A DNA stretch of 36,876 bases from an uncultured Rhodospirillaceae bacterium (GTDB lineage: Bacteria; Pseudomonadota; Alphaproteobacteria; Rhodospirillales; Magnetospirillaceae), in assembly GCA_903901915.1 (NCBI GenBank), contig CAIUSV010000036.1:1-36876 (forward strand), in the 5' to 3' direction. The notes below the pieces were generated by a model. It worked only from the letters and a program-made list of their open reading frames with translations. It had not been told where the DNA came from and did not search any database. The translations under genes and the position numbers were made by a program. Each line of letters starts with the position of its first letter. Position 1 is the first letter of the stretch. This document shows, piece by piece, positions 24,862-34,146 of this stretch.

Positions 24862-25608
24862 CTACTTCACCTTCACGTCCAGCATTTCCAGATTGCGCCG
24901 TGCCGTGTCGGCGGCGGCGCTTTCCGGCGCGAGGTTGATCGCCTTCAGCCAATCCTCGCGGGCGCCGGCGGGATTGTCCTCCAACCGGCGGATCATGCCG
25001 CGTTCCAGCAGGGCATCGGGGAAGACCGGGTCCAGCACCAGGGCGCGGGCGATGTCGGCCTTGGCCAGGTCCAGCTTGTCGAGATAGCGGTAGGCGCTGG
25101 CCCGGAGCGTCAGGGCCTCGACCCGGCTGGGCTGTGCCTTCAGCAGGGTATCGAGGACTCCGACCACCTCCTGGTAATGGTTGACCTGGGCCAGGGTGAC
25201 CGCCTTGTCGAGCAGCAGGTCGGGTAATCCCGGCACCAGCTGCAGGCCGGTGTCCTGGGCCGCCAGCGCCAGTTCCGGCTTGCCCGCCAGCAGCCATGCC
25301 TGCCCGGCCTGGGCCAGCATTTCGGCCCGCACCGCCTCGCTGCGGCGGCTTTGGCTGGCCAAGGATTCCAACCGCCGCGCCGCCTCCTCGTACTTGCCCA
25401 GTCCGATCAGTGCGACCGCGGCGCAGTGGCGCGCCGGCTCGCCTCCCCCCAGCGATTGCCAGGCGATGGCCTCTTCCCAGCCGTCCTCGGGCTTCTGACG
25501 GGCCATCTGCAGGCAGGAGCGATACTCCTGGCGGGGCTCGATCTGTTCGGCCCGGGCCGAAAGCGGCGCCAGCAGAACCACGAGCAGAAGGGTGACTCGA
25601 AGCTTCAT
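24862..25608 (-). CDS. Periplasmic TPR-repeat protein
   Basis: 248 residues from ATG 25608; the longer open frame lacks coding character upstream. A Sec signal peptide ends at A-R-A near residue 20. The mature part consists of TPR-like helical pairs: for example G-K-Y-E-E-A-A-R-R-L, K-P-E-L-A-L-A-A-Q-D-T-G-L, D-K-L-D-L-A-K-A-D-I-A-R-A-L, and N-P-A-G-A-R-E-D-W-L-K-A-I. TPR proteins serve as scaffolds; the partner is unknown. It is divergent from the dehydrogenase gene at 25655, and the 46-base gap is too short for two full promoters, so they must overlap. Confidence 0.8.
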   Translation of the reverse strand: MKLRVTLLLVVLLAPLSARAEQIEPRQEYRSCLQMARQKPEDGWEEAIAWQSLGGGEPARHCAAVALIGLGKYEEAARRLESLASQSRRSEAVRAEMLAQAGQAWLLAGKPELALAAQDTGLQLVPGLPDLLLDKAVTLAQVNHYQEVVGVLDTLLKAQPSRVEALTLRASAYRYLDKLDLAKADIARALVLDPVFPDALLERGMIRRLEDNPAGAREDWLKAINLAPESAAADTARRNLEMLDVKVK

Positions 25609-25654
25609 GGGGCGGTAGTGTGGCGAAATGAGCGATAGACGCAAGGGAGTCTTG

Positions 25655-26482
25655 ATGGCGGGGCGCTTCTTCCTGTTCGGCCTGGGCTTTTCCGGCCGGG
25701 TGATCGCGCGGCGGCTGATGGAACACGGCTGGAGCGTCGTCGGCACCACCCGATCCGGCGAGGCCGTCGATCTGCCCGGTATCGAGGTGCTGCCGTTCGA
25801 CCGCGATCATCGCCTGCCGGCGGGGGCGTTGGACGGTGTTGACGCGGTGCTGTCGGCGGTACCGCCCGACACCCTGGGCGATCCGGTGCTGGACGGCCTG
25901 GGCGGGGCGTGGCCGGGCTGGGTCGGTTATCTATCCACCACCGGGGTCTATGGTGACCATGGCGGCGGCTGGGTGGACGAGGACACGCCGCCGGCTCCGA
26001 CGCTGGAGCGCTCCCGCCGCCGCCTTGCCGCCGAACAGGCGTGGCGGGCGCGGGGGGCGCATGTCTTCCGCCTTGCCGGCATCTATGGGCCGGGGCGTTC
26101 GGCCATCGACACGGTGCGCGCCGGCGAGGCCCGGCGCATCGTCAAGCCGGGTCAGGTGTTCGGCCGCATCCATGTCGAGGACATCGCCGGTGCGGTGCTG
26201 GCCTCGCTGGCGCGGCCCGATGCGGGGGCGGTCTATAATCTGTGCGACGACGACCCGGCGCCGCCGCAGGAGGTGATCGAATATGCCTGCCGCGTGCTGG
26301 GAGTCGAGCCGCCGCCGGAAATTCCGTGGGAGCAGGCGGTGGCGACGCTGTCGCCCATGGCGCTGAGCTTTTACGCCGAGAACAAGCGGGTATCCAACCG
26401 GCGGATGAAGGAAAAGCTTGGGGTGACGCTGGCCTATCCCAGCTATCGCGAGGGCTTGCGCGCCATGCTCACCTCAGCCTGA
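25655..26482 (+). CDS. YeeZ-like NAD(P)-dependent epimerase/dehydratase
   Basis: 275 residues from ATG 25655, which has AAGGGAG five bases upstream; ATG 25628 would lie before that site. Extended SDR-type Rossmann protein: F-G-L-G-F-S-G-R at about 8-15 binds the dinucleotide, Y-L-S-T-T-G-V-Y-G-D-H is the family's active-site strand, and R-L-A-G-I-Y-G-P-G-R-S and H-V-E-D-I-A follow. The YeeZ/YbjT-like group is poorly characterised; the substrate is unknown. The C-terminal V-S-N-R-R-M-K-E-K-L-G is typical. Its end overlaps the convergent MFS gene by 14 bases. Confidence 0.85.
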   Translation: MAGRFFLFGLGFSGRVIARRLMEHGWSVVGTTRSGEAVDLPGIEVLPFDRDHRLPAGALDGVDAVLSAVPPDTLGDPVLDGLGGAWPGWVGYLSTTGVYGDHGGGWVDEDTPPAPTLERSRRRLAAEQAWRARGAHVFRLAGIYGPGRSAIDTVRAGEARRIVKPGQVFGRIHVEDIAGAVLASLARPDAGAVYNLCDDDPAPPQEVIEYACRVLGVEPPPEIPWEQAVATLSPMALSFYAENKRVSNRRMKEKLGVTLAYPSYREGLRAMLTSA

Positions 26483-27668
26483 GCGCCAGCGGCCCCAACG
26501 CCGCCGCCATCCCCAGCGAGGCGAAGGCCAGACCCCAGGCCAGGCCGTTGCCGGAGCCGCCGGCATGGTCCAGCACCATGCCGAACACCAGCGGCCCCAG
26601 GAAGGCGGCGCTGAACCCCAGCAGCGAGTGGACGGCGATGGTGGCGCCGCGCCGGGACGGTTCCGCCGCCAGTACCGCTCCGGTGGTCAGCGCCGCCGAA
26701 TCGATCTGGATCAGCACGTTGTGCAGCAGGATCAGCGCCACCACCACGCCATAGGGCAGGCCGCCGGCAAAGCCGACTCCCAACGCCAGCCCGGCCGAGC
26801 CGATCATGGCGAAGGCGCAGACCCGGCGGCGATCCAGCCGTGCCGCCAGATCGGCACCGGCGATGCTCGCCACCATGGCGAGCACCCCGCCGATGGTGGC
26901 CACCGTGGTGGGGGCCGGTCCCGTGGCCCCGGGCTGGGTCGTCAATACCCAGACCAGGAACGCCACCATCCACGAGCGGGCGCCGAACAGTTCCCACACA
27001 TGGGTGGTGTAGCCCAGCACGAAGCCCATGGCGGCGCGGTTGCGGAACACCGGCGCGAAGTCGAACGGGTTGGCCGGCGGGGTCGGCGGCAACGGTTGCG
27101 CGCGGCGCAGGATGGTCAGCACCAGCGCCGCGCCGGCCAGCGCGCAGCCGCCCGCCAGGAAAAAGGCGGCGCGCCAGCCCATGGCGTCGGCCACCACTCC
27201 GGACAGCAGGAAGGACAGGCTGGTCCCCAGCGAGAAGCCGGCGGTGTAAAAGCTGATCCAGCGCGGTTGCTGCGGTCCGGATGTGCGATCGACCAGGGCC
27301 TTCAAGCCCGGCATGTAGGTGCCGGCCAATCCGATGCCGGCGACGAAGCGCAATGCCAGCGCCGACCAGAAGCCCTGCGCCGCCACCGCGAAGCCCAGCC
27401 CGGCCATGCCGGCGACCGTCGCGCCCAGCAGATAGACCTTCTTGGCGTCGATGCGGTCGGTGGCCGGGGTCAGTATCGGCACCGCCAGGGTATAGCCGGC
27501 GAACATGACACCCGATATCCAGCCGGCCTCGGTAGCGGTCAGCGACCATTCGGCGACGAAGCCGGGCAGCAGCGCCGGAAAGGTGAATACGCCGACCATG
27601 GTCAGCACCTCGGCCAGGCACAGGCAGGCGACGGCGGCAAATCCGGTCGAGGGGGTGGCGGCGGTCAT
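26469..27668 (-). CDS. Major facilitator superfamily transporter
   Basis: 399 residues from ATG 27668, with twelve hydrophobic segments as expected. The first cytoplasmic loop has T-D-R-I-D-A-K-K-V, a variant of MFS motif A. The N-terminal half contains G-L-A-G-T-Y-M-P-G-L and F-Y-T-A-G-F-S-L-G-T-S, typical of cyanate/nitrate-type or drug exporters, but the substrate cannot be assigned. No regulator is adjacent. The 170 bases upstream carry no gene but contain the palindrome at 27812-27832. The open frame extends upstream of 27668 with a proline/arginine-rich non-membrane sequence that I treat as non-coding. Confidence 0.88.
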   Translation of the reverse strand: MTAATPSTGFAAVACLCLAEVLTMVGVFTFPALLPGFVAEWSLTATEAGWISGVMFAGYTLAVPILTPATDRIDAKKVYLLGATVAGMAGLGFAVAAQGFWSALALRFVAGIGLAGTYMPGLKALVDRTSGPQQPRWISFYTAGFSLGTSLSFLLSGVVADAMGWRAAFFLAGGCALAGAALVLTILRRAQPLPPTPPANPFDFAPVFRNRAAMGFVLGYTTHVWELFGARSWMVAFLVWVLTTQPGATGPAPTTVATIGGVLAMVASIAGADLAARLDRRRVCAFAMIGSAGLALGVGFAGGLPYGVVVALILLHNVLIQIDSAALTTGAVLAAEPSRRGATIAVHSLLGFSAAFLGPLVFGMVLDHAGGSGNGLAWGLAFASLGMAAALGPLALRLR

Positions 27669-27811
27669 GGCCGACAGGATATCAGCGGATGACCGCGACG
27701 GGGATAGTCCAAACGGCGGCAGACCCAGACCCGGGCGACGGCCGTCACGCCGTGATCTCTCGCCGCCGCTCCGGCTCGGGCTGGTTCCAGCGCCGCTCGG
27801 CCTTGGTGGCA

Positions 27812-27832
27812 CACTTCACTTGAAGTGAAGTG
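27812..27832. repeat. Perfect 10-base palindrome upstream of the MFS gene
   Basis: CACTTCACTT (27812-27821) and AAGTGAAGTG (27823-27832) flank a single G. Each arm also contains a near-repeat of ACTTC/GAAGT, so it can be read as two overlapping half-sites. It lies five bases after the PPK2 stop and 144 bases before the MFS start, both on the minus strand. It could be a repressor operator for the MFS gene or a weak terminator for PPK2; there is no T-run. Confidence 0.6.
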
Positions 27833-27837
27833 CGCCC

Positions 27838-29382
27838 CTAGTCCTTTTTCTTCTTGGCCGGTTTGCCACCGGTCTTGCCCAGGGCGGCTTCCAGGGCGTC
27901 GGCGACGGTGCGCATCACCTTGACCCGGGCGAAGGGCTTGGAGTTGGCTTCGACCAGGGTCCAGGGCGCGTTATGGGTCGAGGTTTTCTCGACCATGTCG
28001 TTGACCGCCTGCTCGTAGGCGTCCCACTTCTCGCGGTTGCGCCAGTCCTCGTCGGTCAGTTTCCACTTCTTGTACTCGATCTCGCCACGGGCGTTGAACC
28101 GGGCCAGTTGCTCCTCCGAGGTGATGTGGAGCCAGAACTTGCACATGATGATGCCGTGGCTGGTCAACTGCTCCTCGAAATCGACGATCTCGCCATAGGC
28201 GCGGCGCCAAGCCTCCTCGGTGCAGAAGCCTTCGACCCGTTCCACCAGGACGCGGCCGTACCACGAGCGGTCGAACACGGTGACGCGGCCGGCGCGGGCG
28301 ACATGGCGCCAGAAGCGCCAGAGGTAATGTTGGGCGCGTTCCTCCTCGGTGGGGGCGGCGATGGGAATGACCTGATAGTCGCGGGCGTTGAGCGCGTTGG
28401 TAAGGCGGCGGACGGTGCCGCCCTTGCCGGCGGCGTCCCAGCCCTCGAACACCAGGGCGGTCGAGACCCCCTTCTCCTTGGCGGCGTGATAAAGGTGGGC
28501 CAGCCTGGCCCGCTGCTCCTGAAGCGCTTGGTTGTATTCGGCTCCTTCCACCGTCTGGGTCATGTCCAGCGACGACAGGATCGACGGCTGCGACGCCAGG
28601 ATTCCCGGCTCGGCCGACTTCTTGGCCTTGGCTTTGCCCTTGATCTCGGCATTGACCTTCTTGACCGCGTCACGGGCGGCGAAGTGCTTGGTGATGGAGT
28701 CCTTGATGGTCTGAAGCACCACCGCCGAGCGATAGCGGGGGTCGGCGCCCTCGACGATCTGCCAGGGGGCGTGGCCCTTGCTGGTGTGCATGATCAGCCG
28801 TTCGGCGGTGGAGACGAACTTGTCGTACATCTCCCAATGTTCCCAGTCCTGGGGGGTGACCTGCCACGCGGTCAGCGGGTCCTTTTCCAGGCCCTTCAGG
28901 CGCTTCTTCTGGGCCTTCTGGGACAGGTGCATCCAGAACTTGAGGATCAGCGCGCCTTCGTCGGCCAGGGTCTTCTCGAAATGGACGATGCGTTCAAGCT
29001 GTTCGTCCAGTTCGGCCGGCGTGGTCTTGCCGGTGACGCGATCGACCAGCGGGTGATGATACCAGGACGACAGGAACAGGCCGACCTTGCCCTTGGGCGG
29101 CAGGTCCCGCCAATAGCGCCAGAATTCCGGCCGCTCGCTTTCCTCGTCCGAGGGCTTGCCATAGGCCCGCGTCACGATCCAGCGCGGGTCCATCCATTCG
29201 TTGATCAGGTTGACCGTCTCGTTCTTGCCGGCGCCGTCGACGCCGGCGAACAGCACGATGACGGGAAAGTCGGCCAAGCGCAGTTGCTGCTGCAATTCAA
29301 GCAACTCGGTGCGCAGGCCGGGAGCCATGGCATCGAATTCCTCGCGCGAGATCTTGCGCCCCAGTTCCGCCGCCTCGAACAT
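27838..29382 (-). CDS. pap: Two-domain PPK2: polyphosphate:AMP phosphotransferase-like
   Basis: 514 residues from ATG 29382, which has a G-rich AGGGGGACAGGGG upstream. Two PPK2 kinase domains are fused, as in class II PPK2 (Pap), which uses polyphosphate to convert AMP to ADP. Domain 1 has Walker A F-A-G-V-D-G-A-G-K-N-E-T and F-L-S-S-W-Y-H-H. Domain 2 has F-E-G-W-D-A-A-G-K-G-G-T and the lid V-F-D-R-S-W-Y-G-R-V-L-V-E-R. In this class the C-terminal domain is the active one; here its Walker A and D-R-S-W-Y-G are intact, while the first domain lacks the canonical G-K-G-G. A lysine tail (K-K-K-K-D) ends the protein. Confidence 0.92.
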   Translation of the reverse strand: MFEAAELGRKISREEFDAMAPGLRTELLELQQQLRLADFPVIVLFAGVDGAGKNETVNLINEWMDPRWIVTRAYGKPSDEESERPEFWRYWRDLPPKGKVGLFLSSWYHHPLVDRVTGKTTPAELDEQLERIVHFEKTLADEGALILKFWMHLSQKAQKKRLKGLEKDPLTAWQVTPQDWEHWEMYDKFVSTAERLIMHTSKGHAPWQIVEGADPRYRSAVVLQTIKDSITKHFAARDAVKKVNAEIKGKAKAKKSAEPGILASQPSILSSLDMTQTVEGAEYNQALQEQRARLAHLYHAAKEKGVSTALVFEGWDAAGKGGTVRRLTNALNARDYQVIPIAAPTEEERAQHYLWRFWRHVARAGRVTVFDRSWYGRVLVERVEGFCTEEAWRRAYGEIVDFEEQLTSHGIIMCKFWLHITSEEQLARFNARGEIEYKKWKLTDEDWRNREKWDAYEQAVNDMVEKTSTHNAPWTLVEANSKPFARVKVMRTVADALEAALGKTGGKPAKKKKD

Positions 29383-29451
29383 GCCCCTGTCCCCCTCTTT
29401 ACCCCTATCGAGCGAAGGATAGAGCCTAGGACGAATACCGGCGGGGAGCAA

Positions 29452-29478
29452 GGCCCCGGGTTCGGAAGACCCGGGGCC
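29452..29478 (-). terminator. Strong G/C hairpin after the CoA-ester lyase gene
   Basis: GGCCCCGGGT (29452-29461) pairs with ACCCGGGGCC (29469-29478) around a seven-base loop. It lies eleven bases after the lyase stop (29489) and 70 bases before the PPK2 start. On the minus strand it is followed by TTGCTCC, only a weak T-tract. Position and stem strength support termination of the TPR-GT/lyase operon. Confidence 0.6.
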
Positions 29479-29488
29479 ATCGCTCCGA

Positions 29489-30538
29489 TCAGAATCCGTA
29501 GGCCGCCGCCATGGCGGGGTCCCGGGCGGCGACGGCGCGGGCGAGATCGACGATCACCTTGGCCTGCTTCCAGGTGGCGTCGTCTTGCATCTTGCCGTCG
29601 ATCATCACCGCGCCGGTGCCGTCGGGCATGGCGTCGAGAATCTTGCGGGCGAACAGCACTTCGGCCGGTTCGGGGCTGAATACCTTCTTGGCGATGTCGA
29701 TCTGTTTCGGATGCAGGCTCCAGCCGCCGGCGCAGCCCAGCAGGAAGGCGTTGCGGAACTGGGCCTCGCAGGCGTCGTCGTCGGAGAAGTCGCCGAACGG
29801 GCCGTAAAACGCCTTGATGCCGGCCGACTGGCAGGCGTCCACCATCCGGGCGACGGTATAGTGCCACAGGTCCTGCTGAAACAAGGTGCGGCCGGTCTTG
29901 CCCTGGGCGGCATCTTCCAGCACGCCGTAAAAGGGGTGACCGCCGCCGACCCGGGTGGTCTTCATGCCGCGCGAGGCGGCCAGATCCGCCGGCCCCAGGC
30001 TCATGCCGTGCATGCGGGGCGACGCCTGGGCGATGGCGGCGATGTTTTCGACCCCCAGCGCCGTTTCCAATATGGCGTGAATCATGATCGGCCGCTTAAC
30101 GGCGTGCCGGGCTTCCAGCTGGGCCAGCAGCTGGTCGAGGTAATGGATGTCCCATGGCCCTTCGACCTTGGGCAACATCACCACATCGACCTTGTCGCCG
30201 GCGGCGCCGACGATGGCGGTGAGGTCGTCGAGGAACCACGGCGAGTTCAGGCAGTTGACCCGGGTCCACAGGCCGGTGGCGGGATTGTCCCAGGCCCGCG
30301 CGACTTCGACGAAGCCGGCCCGCGCCGCCTCCTTGGCCTCGGCGGGGATGGCGTCTTCCAGATTGCCCAGCAGCACATCGACGGTGCGGCCGATCTCGGC
30401 TGCCTTGGCCCGCATCTTCTCCACATGCGGCGGGAAGAAGTGGATCATGCGCTCCAGCCGCACCGGCAACTCGCGATAGGGGGCGGGCGCGCCGATGGCC
30501 AGCGGCTCGAAGAACTTGCGGGGCGGCTTGATGCTCAT
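29489..30538 (-). CDS. HpcH/HpaI-family CoA-ester lyase (malyl-CoA lyase-like)
   Basis: 349 residues. Member of the CitE/Mcl branch of the HpcH/HpaI family, which cleaves or forms malyl-CoA, beta-methylmalyl-CoA or citramalyl-CoA with Mg2+. Signs are [10 protein letters not shown] (metal-site acidic residues), [32 protein letters not shown] with the metal-binding Glu, [13 protein letters not shown] and [12 protein letters not shown]. The N-terminus is about 30 residues longer than in Rhodobacter Mcl1. The ATG overlaps the TGA of the TPR-GT gene. Mcl-type function in the ethylmalonyl-CoA pathway or acetate assimilation is plausible; no other gene of that pathway is nearby. Confidence 0.83.
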   Translation of the reverse strand: MSIKPPRKFFEPLAIGAPAPYRELPVRLERMIHFFPPHVEKMRAKAAEIGRTVDVLLGNLEDAIPAEAKEAARAGFVEVARAWDNPATGLWTRVNCLNSPWFLDDLTAIVGAAGDKVDVVMLPKVEGPWDIHYLDQLLAQLEARHAVKRPIMIHAILETALGVENIAAIAQASPRMHGMSLGPADLAASRGMKTTRVGGGHPFYGVLEDAAQGKTGRTLFQQDLWHYTVARMVDACQSAGIKAFYGPFGDFSDDDACEAQFRNAFLLGCAGGWSLHPKQIDIAKKVFSPEPAEVLFARKILDAMPDGTGAVMIDGKMQDDATWKQAKVIVDLARAVAARDPAMAAAYGF

Positions 30539-32313
30539 GGGGCGCAATCCTCTTGCGGCAAATTGTTTCTGGCCGAAATAATGATGCGTGATGGTGCGGC
30601 GCACAAGCGGGAATTGGACGCCAGCTCCGCCCTGACCCGCTCGACCACCGCCGGCCAATCGCCGGGGGTTGGCTGCCGGAATAGCCGCATGGTCGGATAC
30701 CACGGGCTGTCGTCGCGATTCCGCAGCCATCGCCATTCGGCGGCGAAATCCACCAGCGTCCAGGTCGGGATGCCCAGCGCGCCGGCCAGATGGCAGACCG
30801 AGGTATCGACCGCGATCACCAGATCGAGATTGGCGACCAGCGCCGCCGTGTCGGCATAGTCGCCCAGCTCCGGCCCGGCGTTCAGGACCGCTTCGCCGCC
30901 ACCGAGGGCGGCAAGCTCTTCCGCTCGTCCATCCAGTTGCAGGCTGACCACCGCCAGTCCGGGCAGGTCGAGGAAGCGGGCGAACAGGCCGGAGTTCATC
31001 GAGCGTTGGCGGTCGCGGTTGTGCTGCGGGTTGCCGCGCCACACCACTCCGACCTTGAGTCCCGGCAAGGCGGACAGGCGGTCGCGCCAGCGGGCGACCA
31101 GCTCCGGGGCGGGATGGAGATAGGGGATCGGCGCCGGAATGGTGTCGAGGGTGGTGCCGAAGGCGCGGGGCAGGCTGAGCAGGGGGCAATGGACATCGAA
31201 AGCCGGCGGCGCCTCGCCCTCCTCGATCAGGGTGATGCCGGCGATCGCCGCGAACAGTCGCTTCATCGGCCTGGAGGTGACCAGGATCACCCGCCAGCCC
31301 AGCCGCACCACGTCCGGCACATAGCGAACGAAGTGGAGGCGGTCGCCGAACCCCTGTTCCGACCACAGCAGCATGGTGCGGCCGTCGGCCGGTTCCCCCG
31401 CCCACATCGGCTGGGAATAGTCGGGCAGCACCGGTTGCGGTCCGGTGGTCCGCCGCCAGCGCCAATGATATTCCTCCCAGCCCTGGCGGAACTGGCCGTC
31501 CGACAACAGGGCGTAGGCATATTGCCAATGCACCTCGGGATAGTCGGGTCCGAGCGCGATGGCCCGGCGGTAGCAGGCGAAGGCCTCGTCCAGCCGCCCC
31601 AGCTCGTTCATCGCCGTTCCCAGGTTGGTATGGGCCTCGACGCAGCCGGGCTTGAGGGCGAGCGCCCGGTGATAGCAGGCCACCGCCTCGTCCAGCCGCC
31701 CAAGATCCTGGAGCGCGCTGCCCAGGCTGTTATGGGCCTCGGCGTAGCCGGGGGCGAGTTCGATGGCTCGCCGCTGGCAGGCGACGGCCTCGTCCAGTCG
31801 CCGCTTCTCGCGCAGGGCATTGCCCAGGTTGGTGTGGGCCTCGGCATAGCCCGGATTGATCTCCAGCGCCCGGTCGAAGCAGGCCTGCGCCTCGTCGAAC
31901 CGCCATTGGTGCAGCAGCACGGCGCCCAGGTTGTTGTGGGCGTCGGCATAGGCCGGCTTCAGCTCGATGGCCCGGCAGTGACAGGCGATGGCGTCGTCCA
32001 GTCGCCCCAGCTTATGCAGGACGGCGCCCAGATTGGTGAGGTACCAGGGGTCGTCGGGGCTGAGCGCCACCGCCTTGGCGATCCGCTCTGCGGCCAGATC
32101 GAGGCGCCCGGCCTGAAGGGCGATCATGCCGCGCTGGTGCAGGCTTTCGGCGTGACGGGGGTCCCGAGCGAGAATTTGGCGGTAAAGCCGGTCGGCCTCG
32201 TCCAGCCGCCCGTCGCGGTGGTGGCGGATGGCCTCGCCGAACCGTGCCGCAACATCGGCGGGTGGATCGCGCGGGGCAAGTTTGCCGGTGGCCCGGCGTT
32301 GTTTACGGTTCAT
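30535..32313 (-). CDS. TPR-repeat protein with GT9-like glycosyltransferase domain
   Basis: 592 residues from ATG 32313 (G-A-G-T-G-G-C-G-G bases upstream). About seven TPR units fill residues 20-280, with near-identical blocks such as [10 protein letters not shown] and A-E-A-H-N-N/T-N-L-G. The C-terminal 300 residues form a GT-B-like domain: [19 protein letters not shown], and the sugar-nucleotide motif [20 protein letters not shown]. This architecture is common in magnetospirilla and resembles bacterial protein O-GlcNAc/heptosyl-type transferases that glycosylate flagellin or surface proteins; the acceptor is unknown. The stop overlaps the lyase start. Confidence 0.87.
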   Translation of the reverse strand: MNRKQRRATGKLAPRDPPADVAARFGEAIRHHRDGRLDEADRLYRQILARDPRHAESLHQRGMIALQAGRLDLAAERIAKAVALSPDDPWYLTNLGAVLHKLGRLDDAIACHCRAIELKPAYADAHNNLGAVLLHQWRFDEAQACFDRALEINPGYAEAHTNLGNALREKRRLDEAVACQRRAIELAPGYAEAHNSLGSALQDLGRLDEAVACYHRALALKPGCVEAHTNLGTAMNELGRLDEAFACYRRAIALGPDYPEVHWQYAYALLSDGQFRQGWEEYHWRWRRTTGPQPVLPDYSQPMWAGEPADGRTMLLWSEQGFGDRLHFVRYVPDVVRLGWRVILVTSRPMKRLFAAIAGITLIEEGEAPPAFDVHCPLLSLPRAFGTTLDTIPAPIPYLHPAPELVARWRDRLSALPGLKVGVVWRGNPQHNRDRQRSMNSGLFARFLDLPGLAVVSLQLDGRAEELAALGGGEAVLNAGPELGDYADTAALVANLDLVIAVDTSVCHLAGALGIPTWTLVDFAAEWRWLRNRDDSPWYPTMRLFRQPTPGDWPAVVERVRAELASNSRLCAAPSRIIISARNNLPQEDCAP

Positions 32314-32413
32314 CCGCCACTCGCCATATTCATCGGCCCGTTCGAGCGACAATGTGGTCGCGAGGATAACGTCGATCACGCGGGCGACGGAAGCCTTCCC
32401 TTGCAGGCCCGGT

Positions 32414-33943
32414 TTAAGGAATCGGGTAGCCGATGCGGAAGGCGCCCCAGTGACGGCCCTTGACCGTGATCGGGGCCGAGGCGTCGCGCATGATGGTGAC
32501 TTCGCCGCCGCCCATATCCCGCAGATAGGTCTGGAGCAGAATCGGCGTGGTGTTCTGGGCGGCGGCGAGGCCGGTGTGGTCGTTGAAGATCCGCCGGTTC
32601 CGGCAGTTGGCCGCATTCCACGCCGGATCGTCGCCCGGAGGCTGGGAATATTGGCGGTTGTGAGTGGGCAGGTAGCCGTTACGATCGACCGCCACGGCAA
32701 AAATGATGGACGGGTTGGCCGCCAGGGCCGCTTCTTGAATCTCGGGAAAGATACGATCGGTCAGGGCGACGACTTTCGTCAGGTGTTGGGGTGGATTGGA
32801 ACCCGGAACCGGTACGTAGTTTTCATCGAACAAATCCGTCAGGCTGATGCCGCCATGGCTAACCGCCCGCGCCAGCGCCTCGGCGATACGTCTGCTGGCG
32901 TCGACCGAGATATCGACGAATCCGTGATCGTAGTCGCTGCCGACCGAATTGCCCACGTCGGGCGACTTTGATGTCCGGCGGTTGAGGCGCAGGTTGGGGA
33001 TCGACATGACCTTCGCTTCCATCGCGACCACCTCGTTGGCGGTTTCGGTGGCGCGCTTCACCTCGTCCTTCAGGGCGTCGTCGAGTTCGTTGAAGCCTCC
33101 GATCAGCCGGATCAGCATGCCGATGCGTTCGACCTTGTGGGTCAGGGCCACGCCCACTCCAAACGGCAGTCCGTGCCGGCCCGACAAGATGTTGCCGCCG
33201 TAATCGATCAGTCCCTTCACCGTGATCGTCAGCAAGCCGCGTACGCTGGTGGTGACCGCGCCCTTGATACCGCGAAGCCGGTTCAGGTCGGTGATGGTGC
33301 AGCCGTAATTCTCGACCCGGACCTGGGCGAGGTTGATCAGGCTGATCAACCGTTCCGAGGCATCGGCCAATTCGTAGTGAAGCCGTGCCCGCTGTACCTG
33401 ATTATGCGCGCCGCCAAGCCGCACCGAAGCCCGTTCCACCAGTCCGGCGGCGGAAAAGGCCCCGTCGACAACCGTTCGCGTCTGGGCGGCATTGATGTCG
33501 GCGGCGAAGACCTCCCTGTCGTCTCCGTTCAACTTGGAGATCATCGTCCGATCGACGCGGGTGATGTGCGAGACCAGCCAGTCGAAAATGAAATCGGCCA
33601 GCTTGTCGCCGATATCGCCGGTCGTGGACGCGCGCTTTTCCAGCGCATCGACCTCCCGGATAAAGATGGAATGGGCGTTCTTGTGGCTTCGGCGGTCGTC
33701 GTAATCGAAGTCGTCCATCAGCCGCTCTTCATACGCGAAGTGCGTGGCGACATAGTTTTTCAGGCCGTCGATGATTTTGGTGATCGCGGCGTCGTTGTCG
33801 GTCTTGCCGGATGCCGCCTTCAGATCCCTCAGGAAGTCGAACAGTACCCGATGCTGGTCATCGATGTCGGAATCGCCGGTTTCGATCGCCTTCGACCAAT
33901 CGAAAACCTGATCGCTCCTTCGGCTATCCACATCGACGTCCAT
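32414..33943 (-). CDS. Hemerythrin-domain protein fused to a C-terminal chemoreceptor-associated domain
   Basis: 509 residues, ATG 33943 with GGAG about six bases upstream. Residues 12-138 are a bacteriohemerythrin domain with all seven di-iron ligands: H31, H68, E72, H87, H91, H126 and D131, so it should bind O2. Residues 150-330 are helical, with T-T-S-V-R-G-L-L-T-I-T-V-K and a membrane-like G-V-G-V-A-L segment too weak to call TM. Residues 368-507 match the domain found at the C-terminus of many Rhodospirillales chemoreceptors: L-F-D-E-N-Y-V-P-V-P-G-S, V-D-R-N-G-Y-L-P-T-H-N, N-C-R-N-R-R-I-F-N-D and H-W-G-A-F-R-I-G-Y. No MCP signalling hairpin is present. It may feed an O2 signal to chemotaxis or another partner. 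Confidence 0.85.
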   Translation of the reverse strand: MDVDVDSRRSDQVFDWSKAIETGDSDIDDQHRVLFDFLRDLKAASGKTDNDAAITKIIDGLKNYVATHFAYEERLMDDFDYDDRRSHKNAHSIFIREVDALEKRASTTGDIGDKLADFIFDWLVSHITRVDRTMISKLNGDDREVFAADINAAQTRTVVDGAFSAAGLVERASVRLGGAHNQVQRARLHYELADASERLISLINLAQVRVENYGCTITDLNRLRGIKGAVTTSVRGLLTITVKGLIDYGGNILSGRHGLPFGVGVALTHKVERIGMLIRLIGGFNELDDALKDEVKRATETANEVVAMEAKVMSIPNLRLNRRTSKSPDVGNSVGSDYDHGFVDISVDASRRIAEALARAVSHGGISLTDLFDENYVPVPGSNPPQHLTKVVALTDRIFPEIQEAALAANPSIIFAVAVDRNGYLPTHNRQYSQPPGDDPAWNAANCRNRRIFNDHTGLAAAQNTTPILLQTYLRDMGGGEVTIMRDASAPITVKGRHWGAFRIGYPIP

Positions 33944-34037
33944 ATCCGACTCCAGATTCGCCTCGGGCGCCGTTCGTTTCGGCGGTTGGCAAGCAACCAG
34001 CCCGAGGCGCCTCGCCAGCGCTCGCTCGGCCGCAGAG

Positions 34038-34097
34038 TAGCAGCATTTTGGCGTATGCTATATGGATAGTGTGGGCGTCGGGCAAGCATCCGACGCC
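34038..34097. other. Structured non-coding DNA between divergent genes
   Basis: The gap 33944-34179 has no gene. AGCAT (34042-34046) and ATGCT (34055-34059) form an inverted repeat inside an AT-rich patch that may hold the promoter of the hemerythrin gene. GGCGTCGG (34074-34081) pairs with CCGACGCC (34090-34097) in a strong hairpin, followed closely by GCCGCC...GGCGGC. The role is unknown. Confidence 0.4.
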
Positions 34098-34146
34098 GCC
34101 CCCCTTCGGCGGCCAAGGTGCCGTTAGCTCCGATGCCGCTCGGGCG

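Noticed and set aside
27973-29679. 568-codon open frame on the plus strand
   Set aside because: Antisense to the PPK2 gene, which has two complete kinase signatures.
30790-32463. 557-codon open frame on the plus strand
   Set aside because: Antisense to the TPR repeats. Its own apparent repeats mirror the TPR coding sequence.
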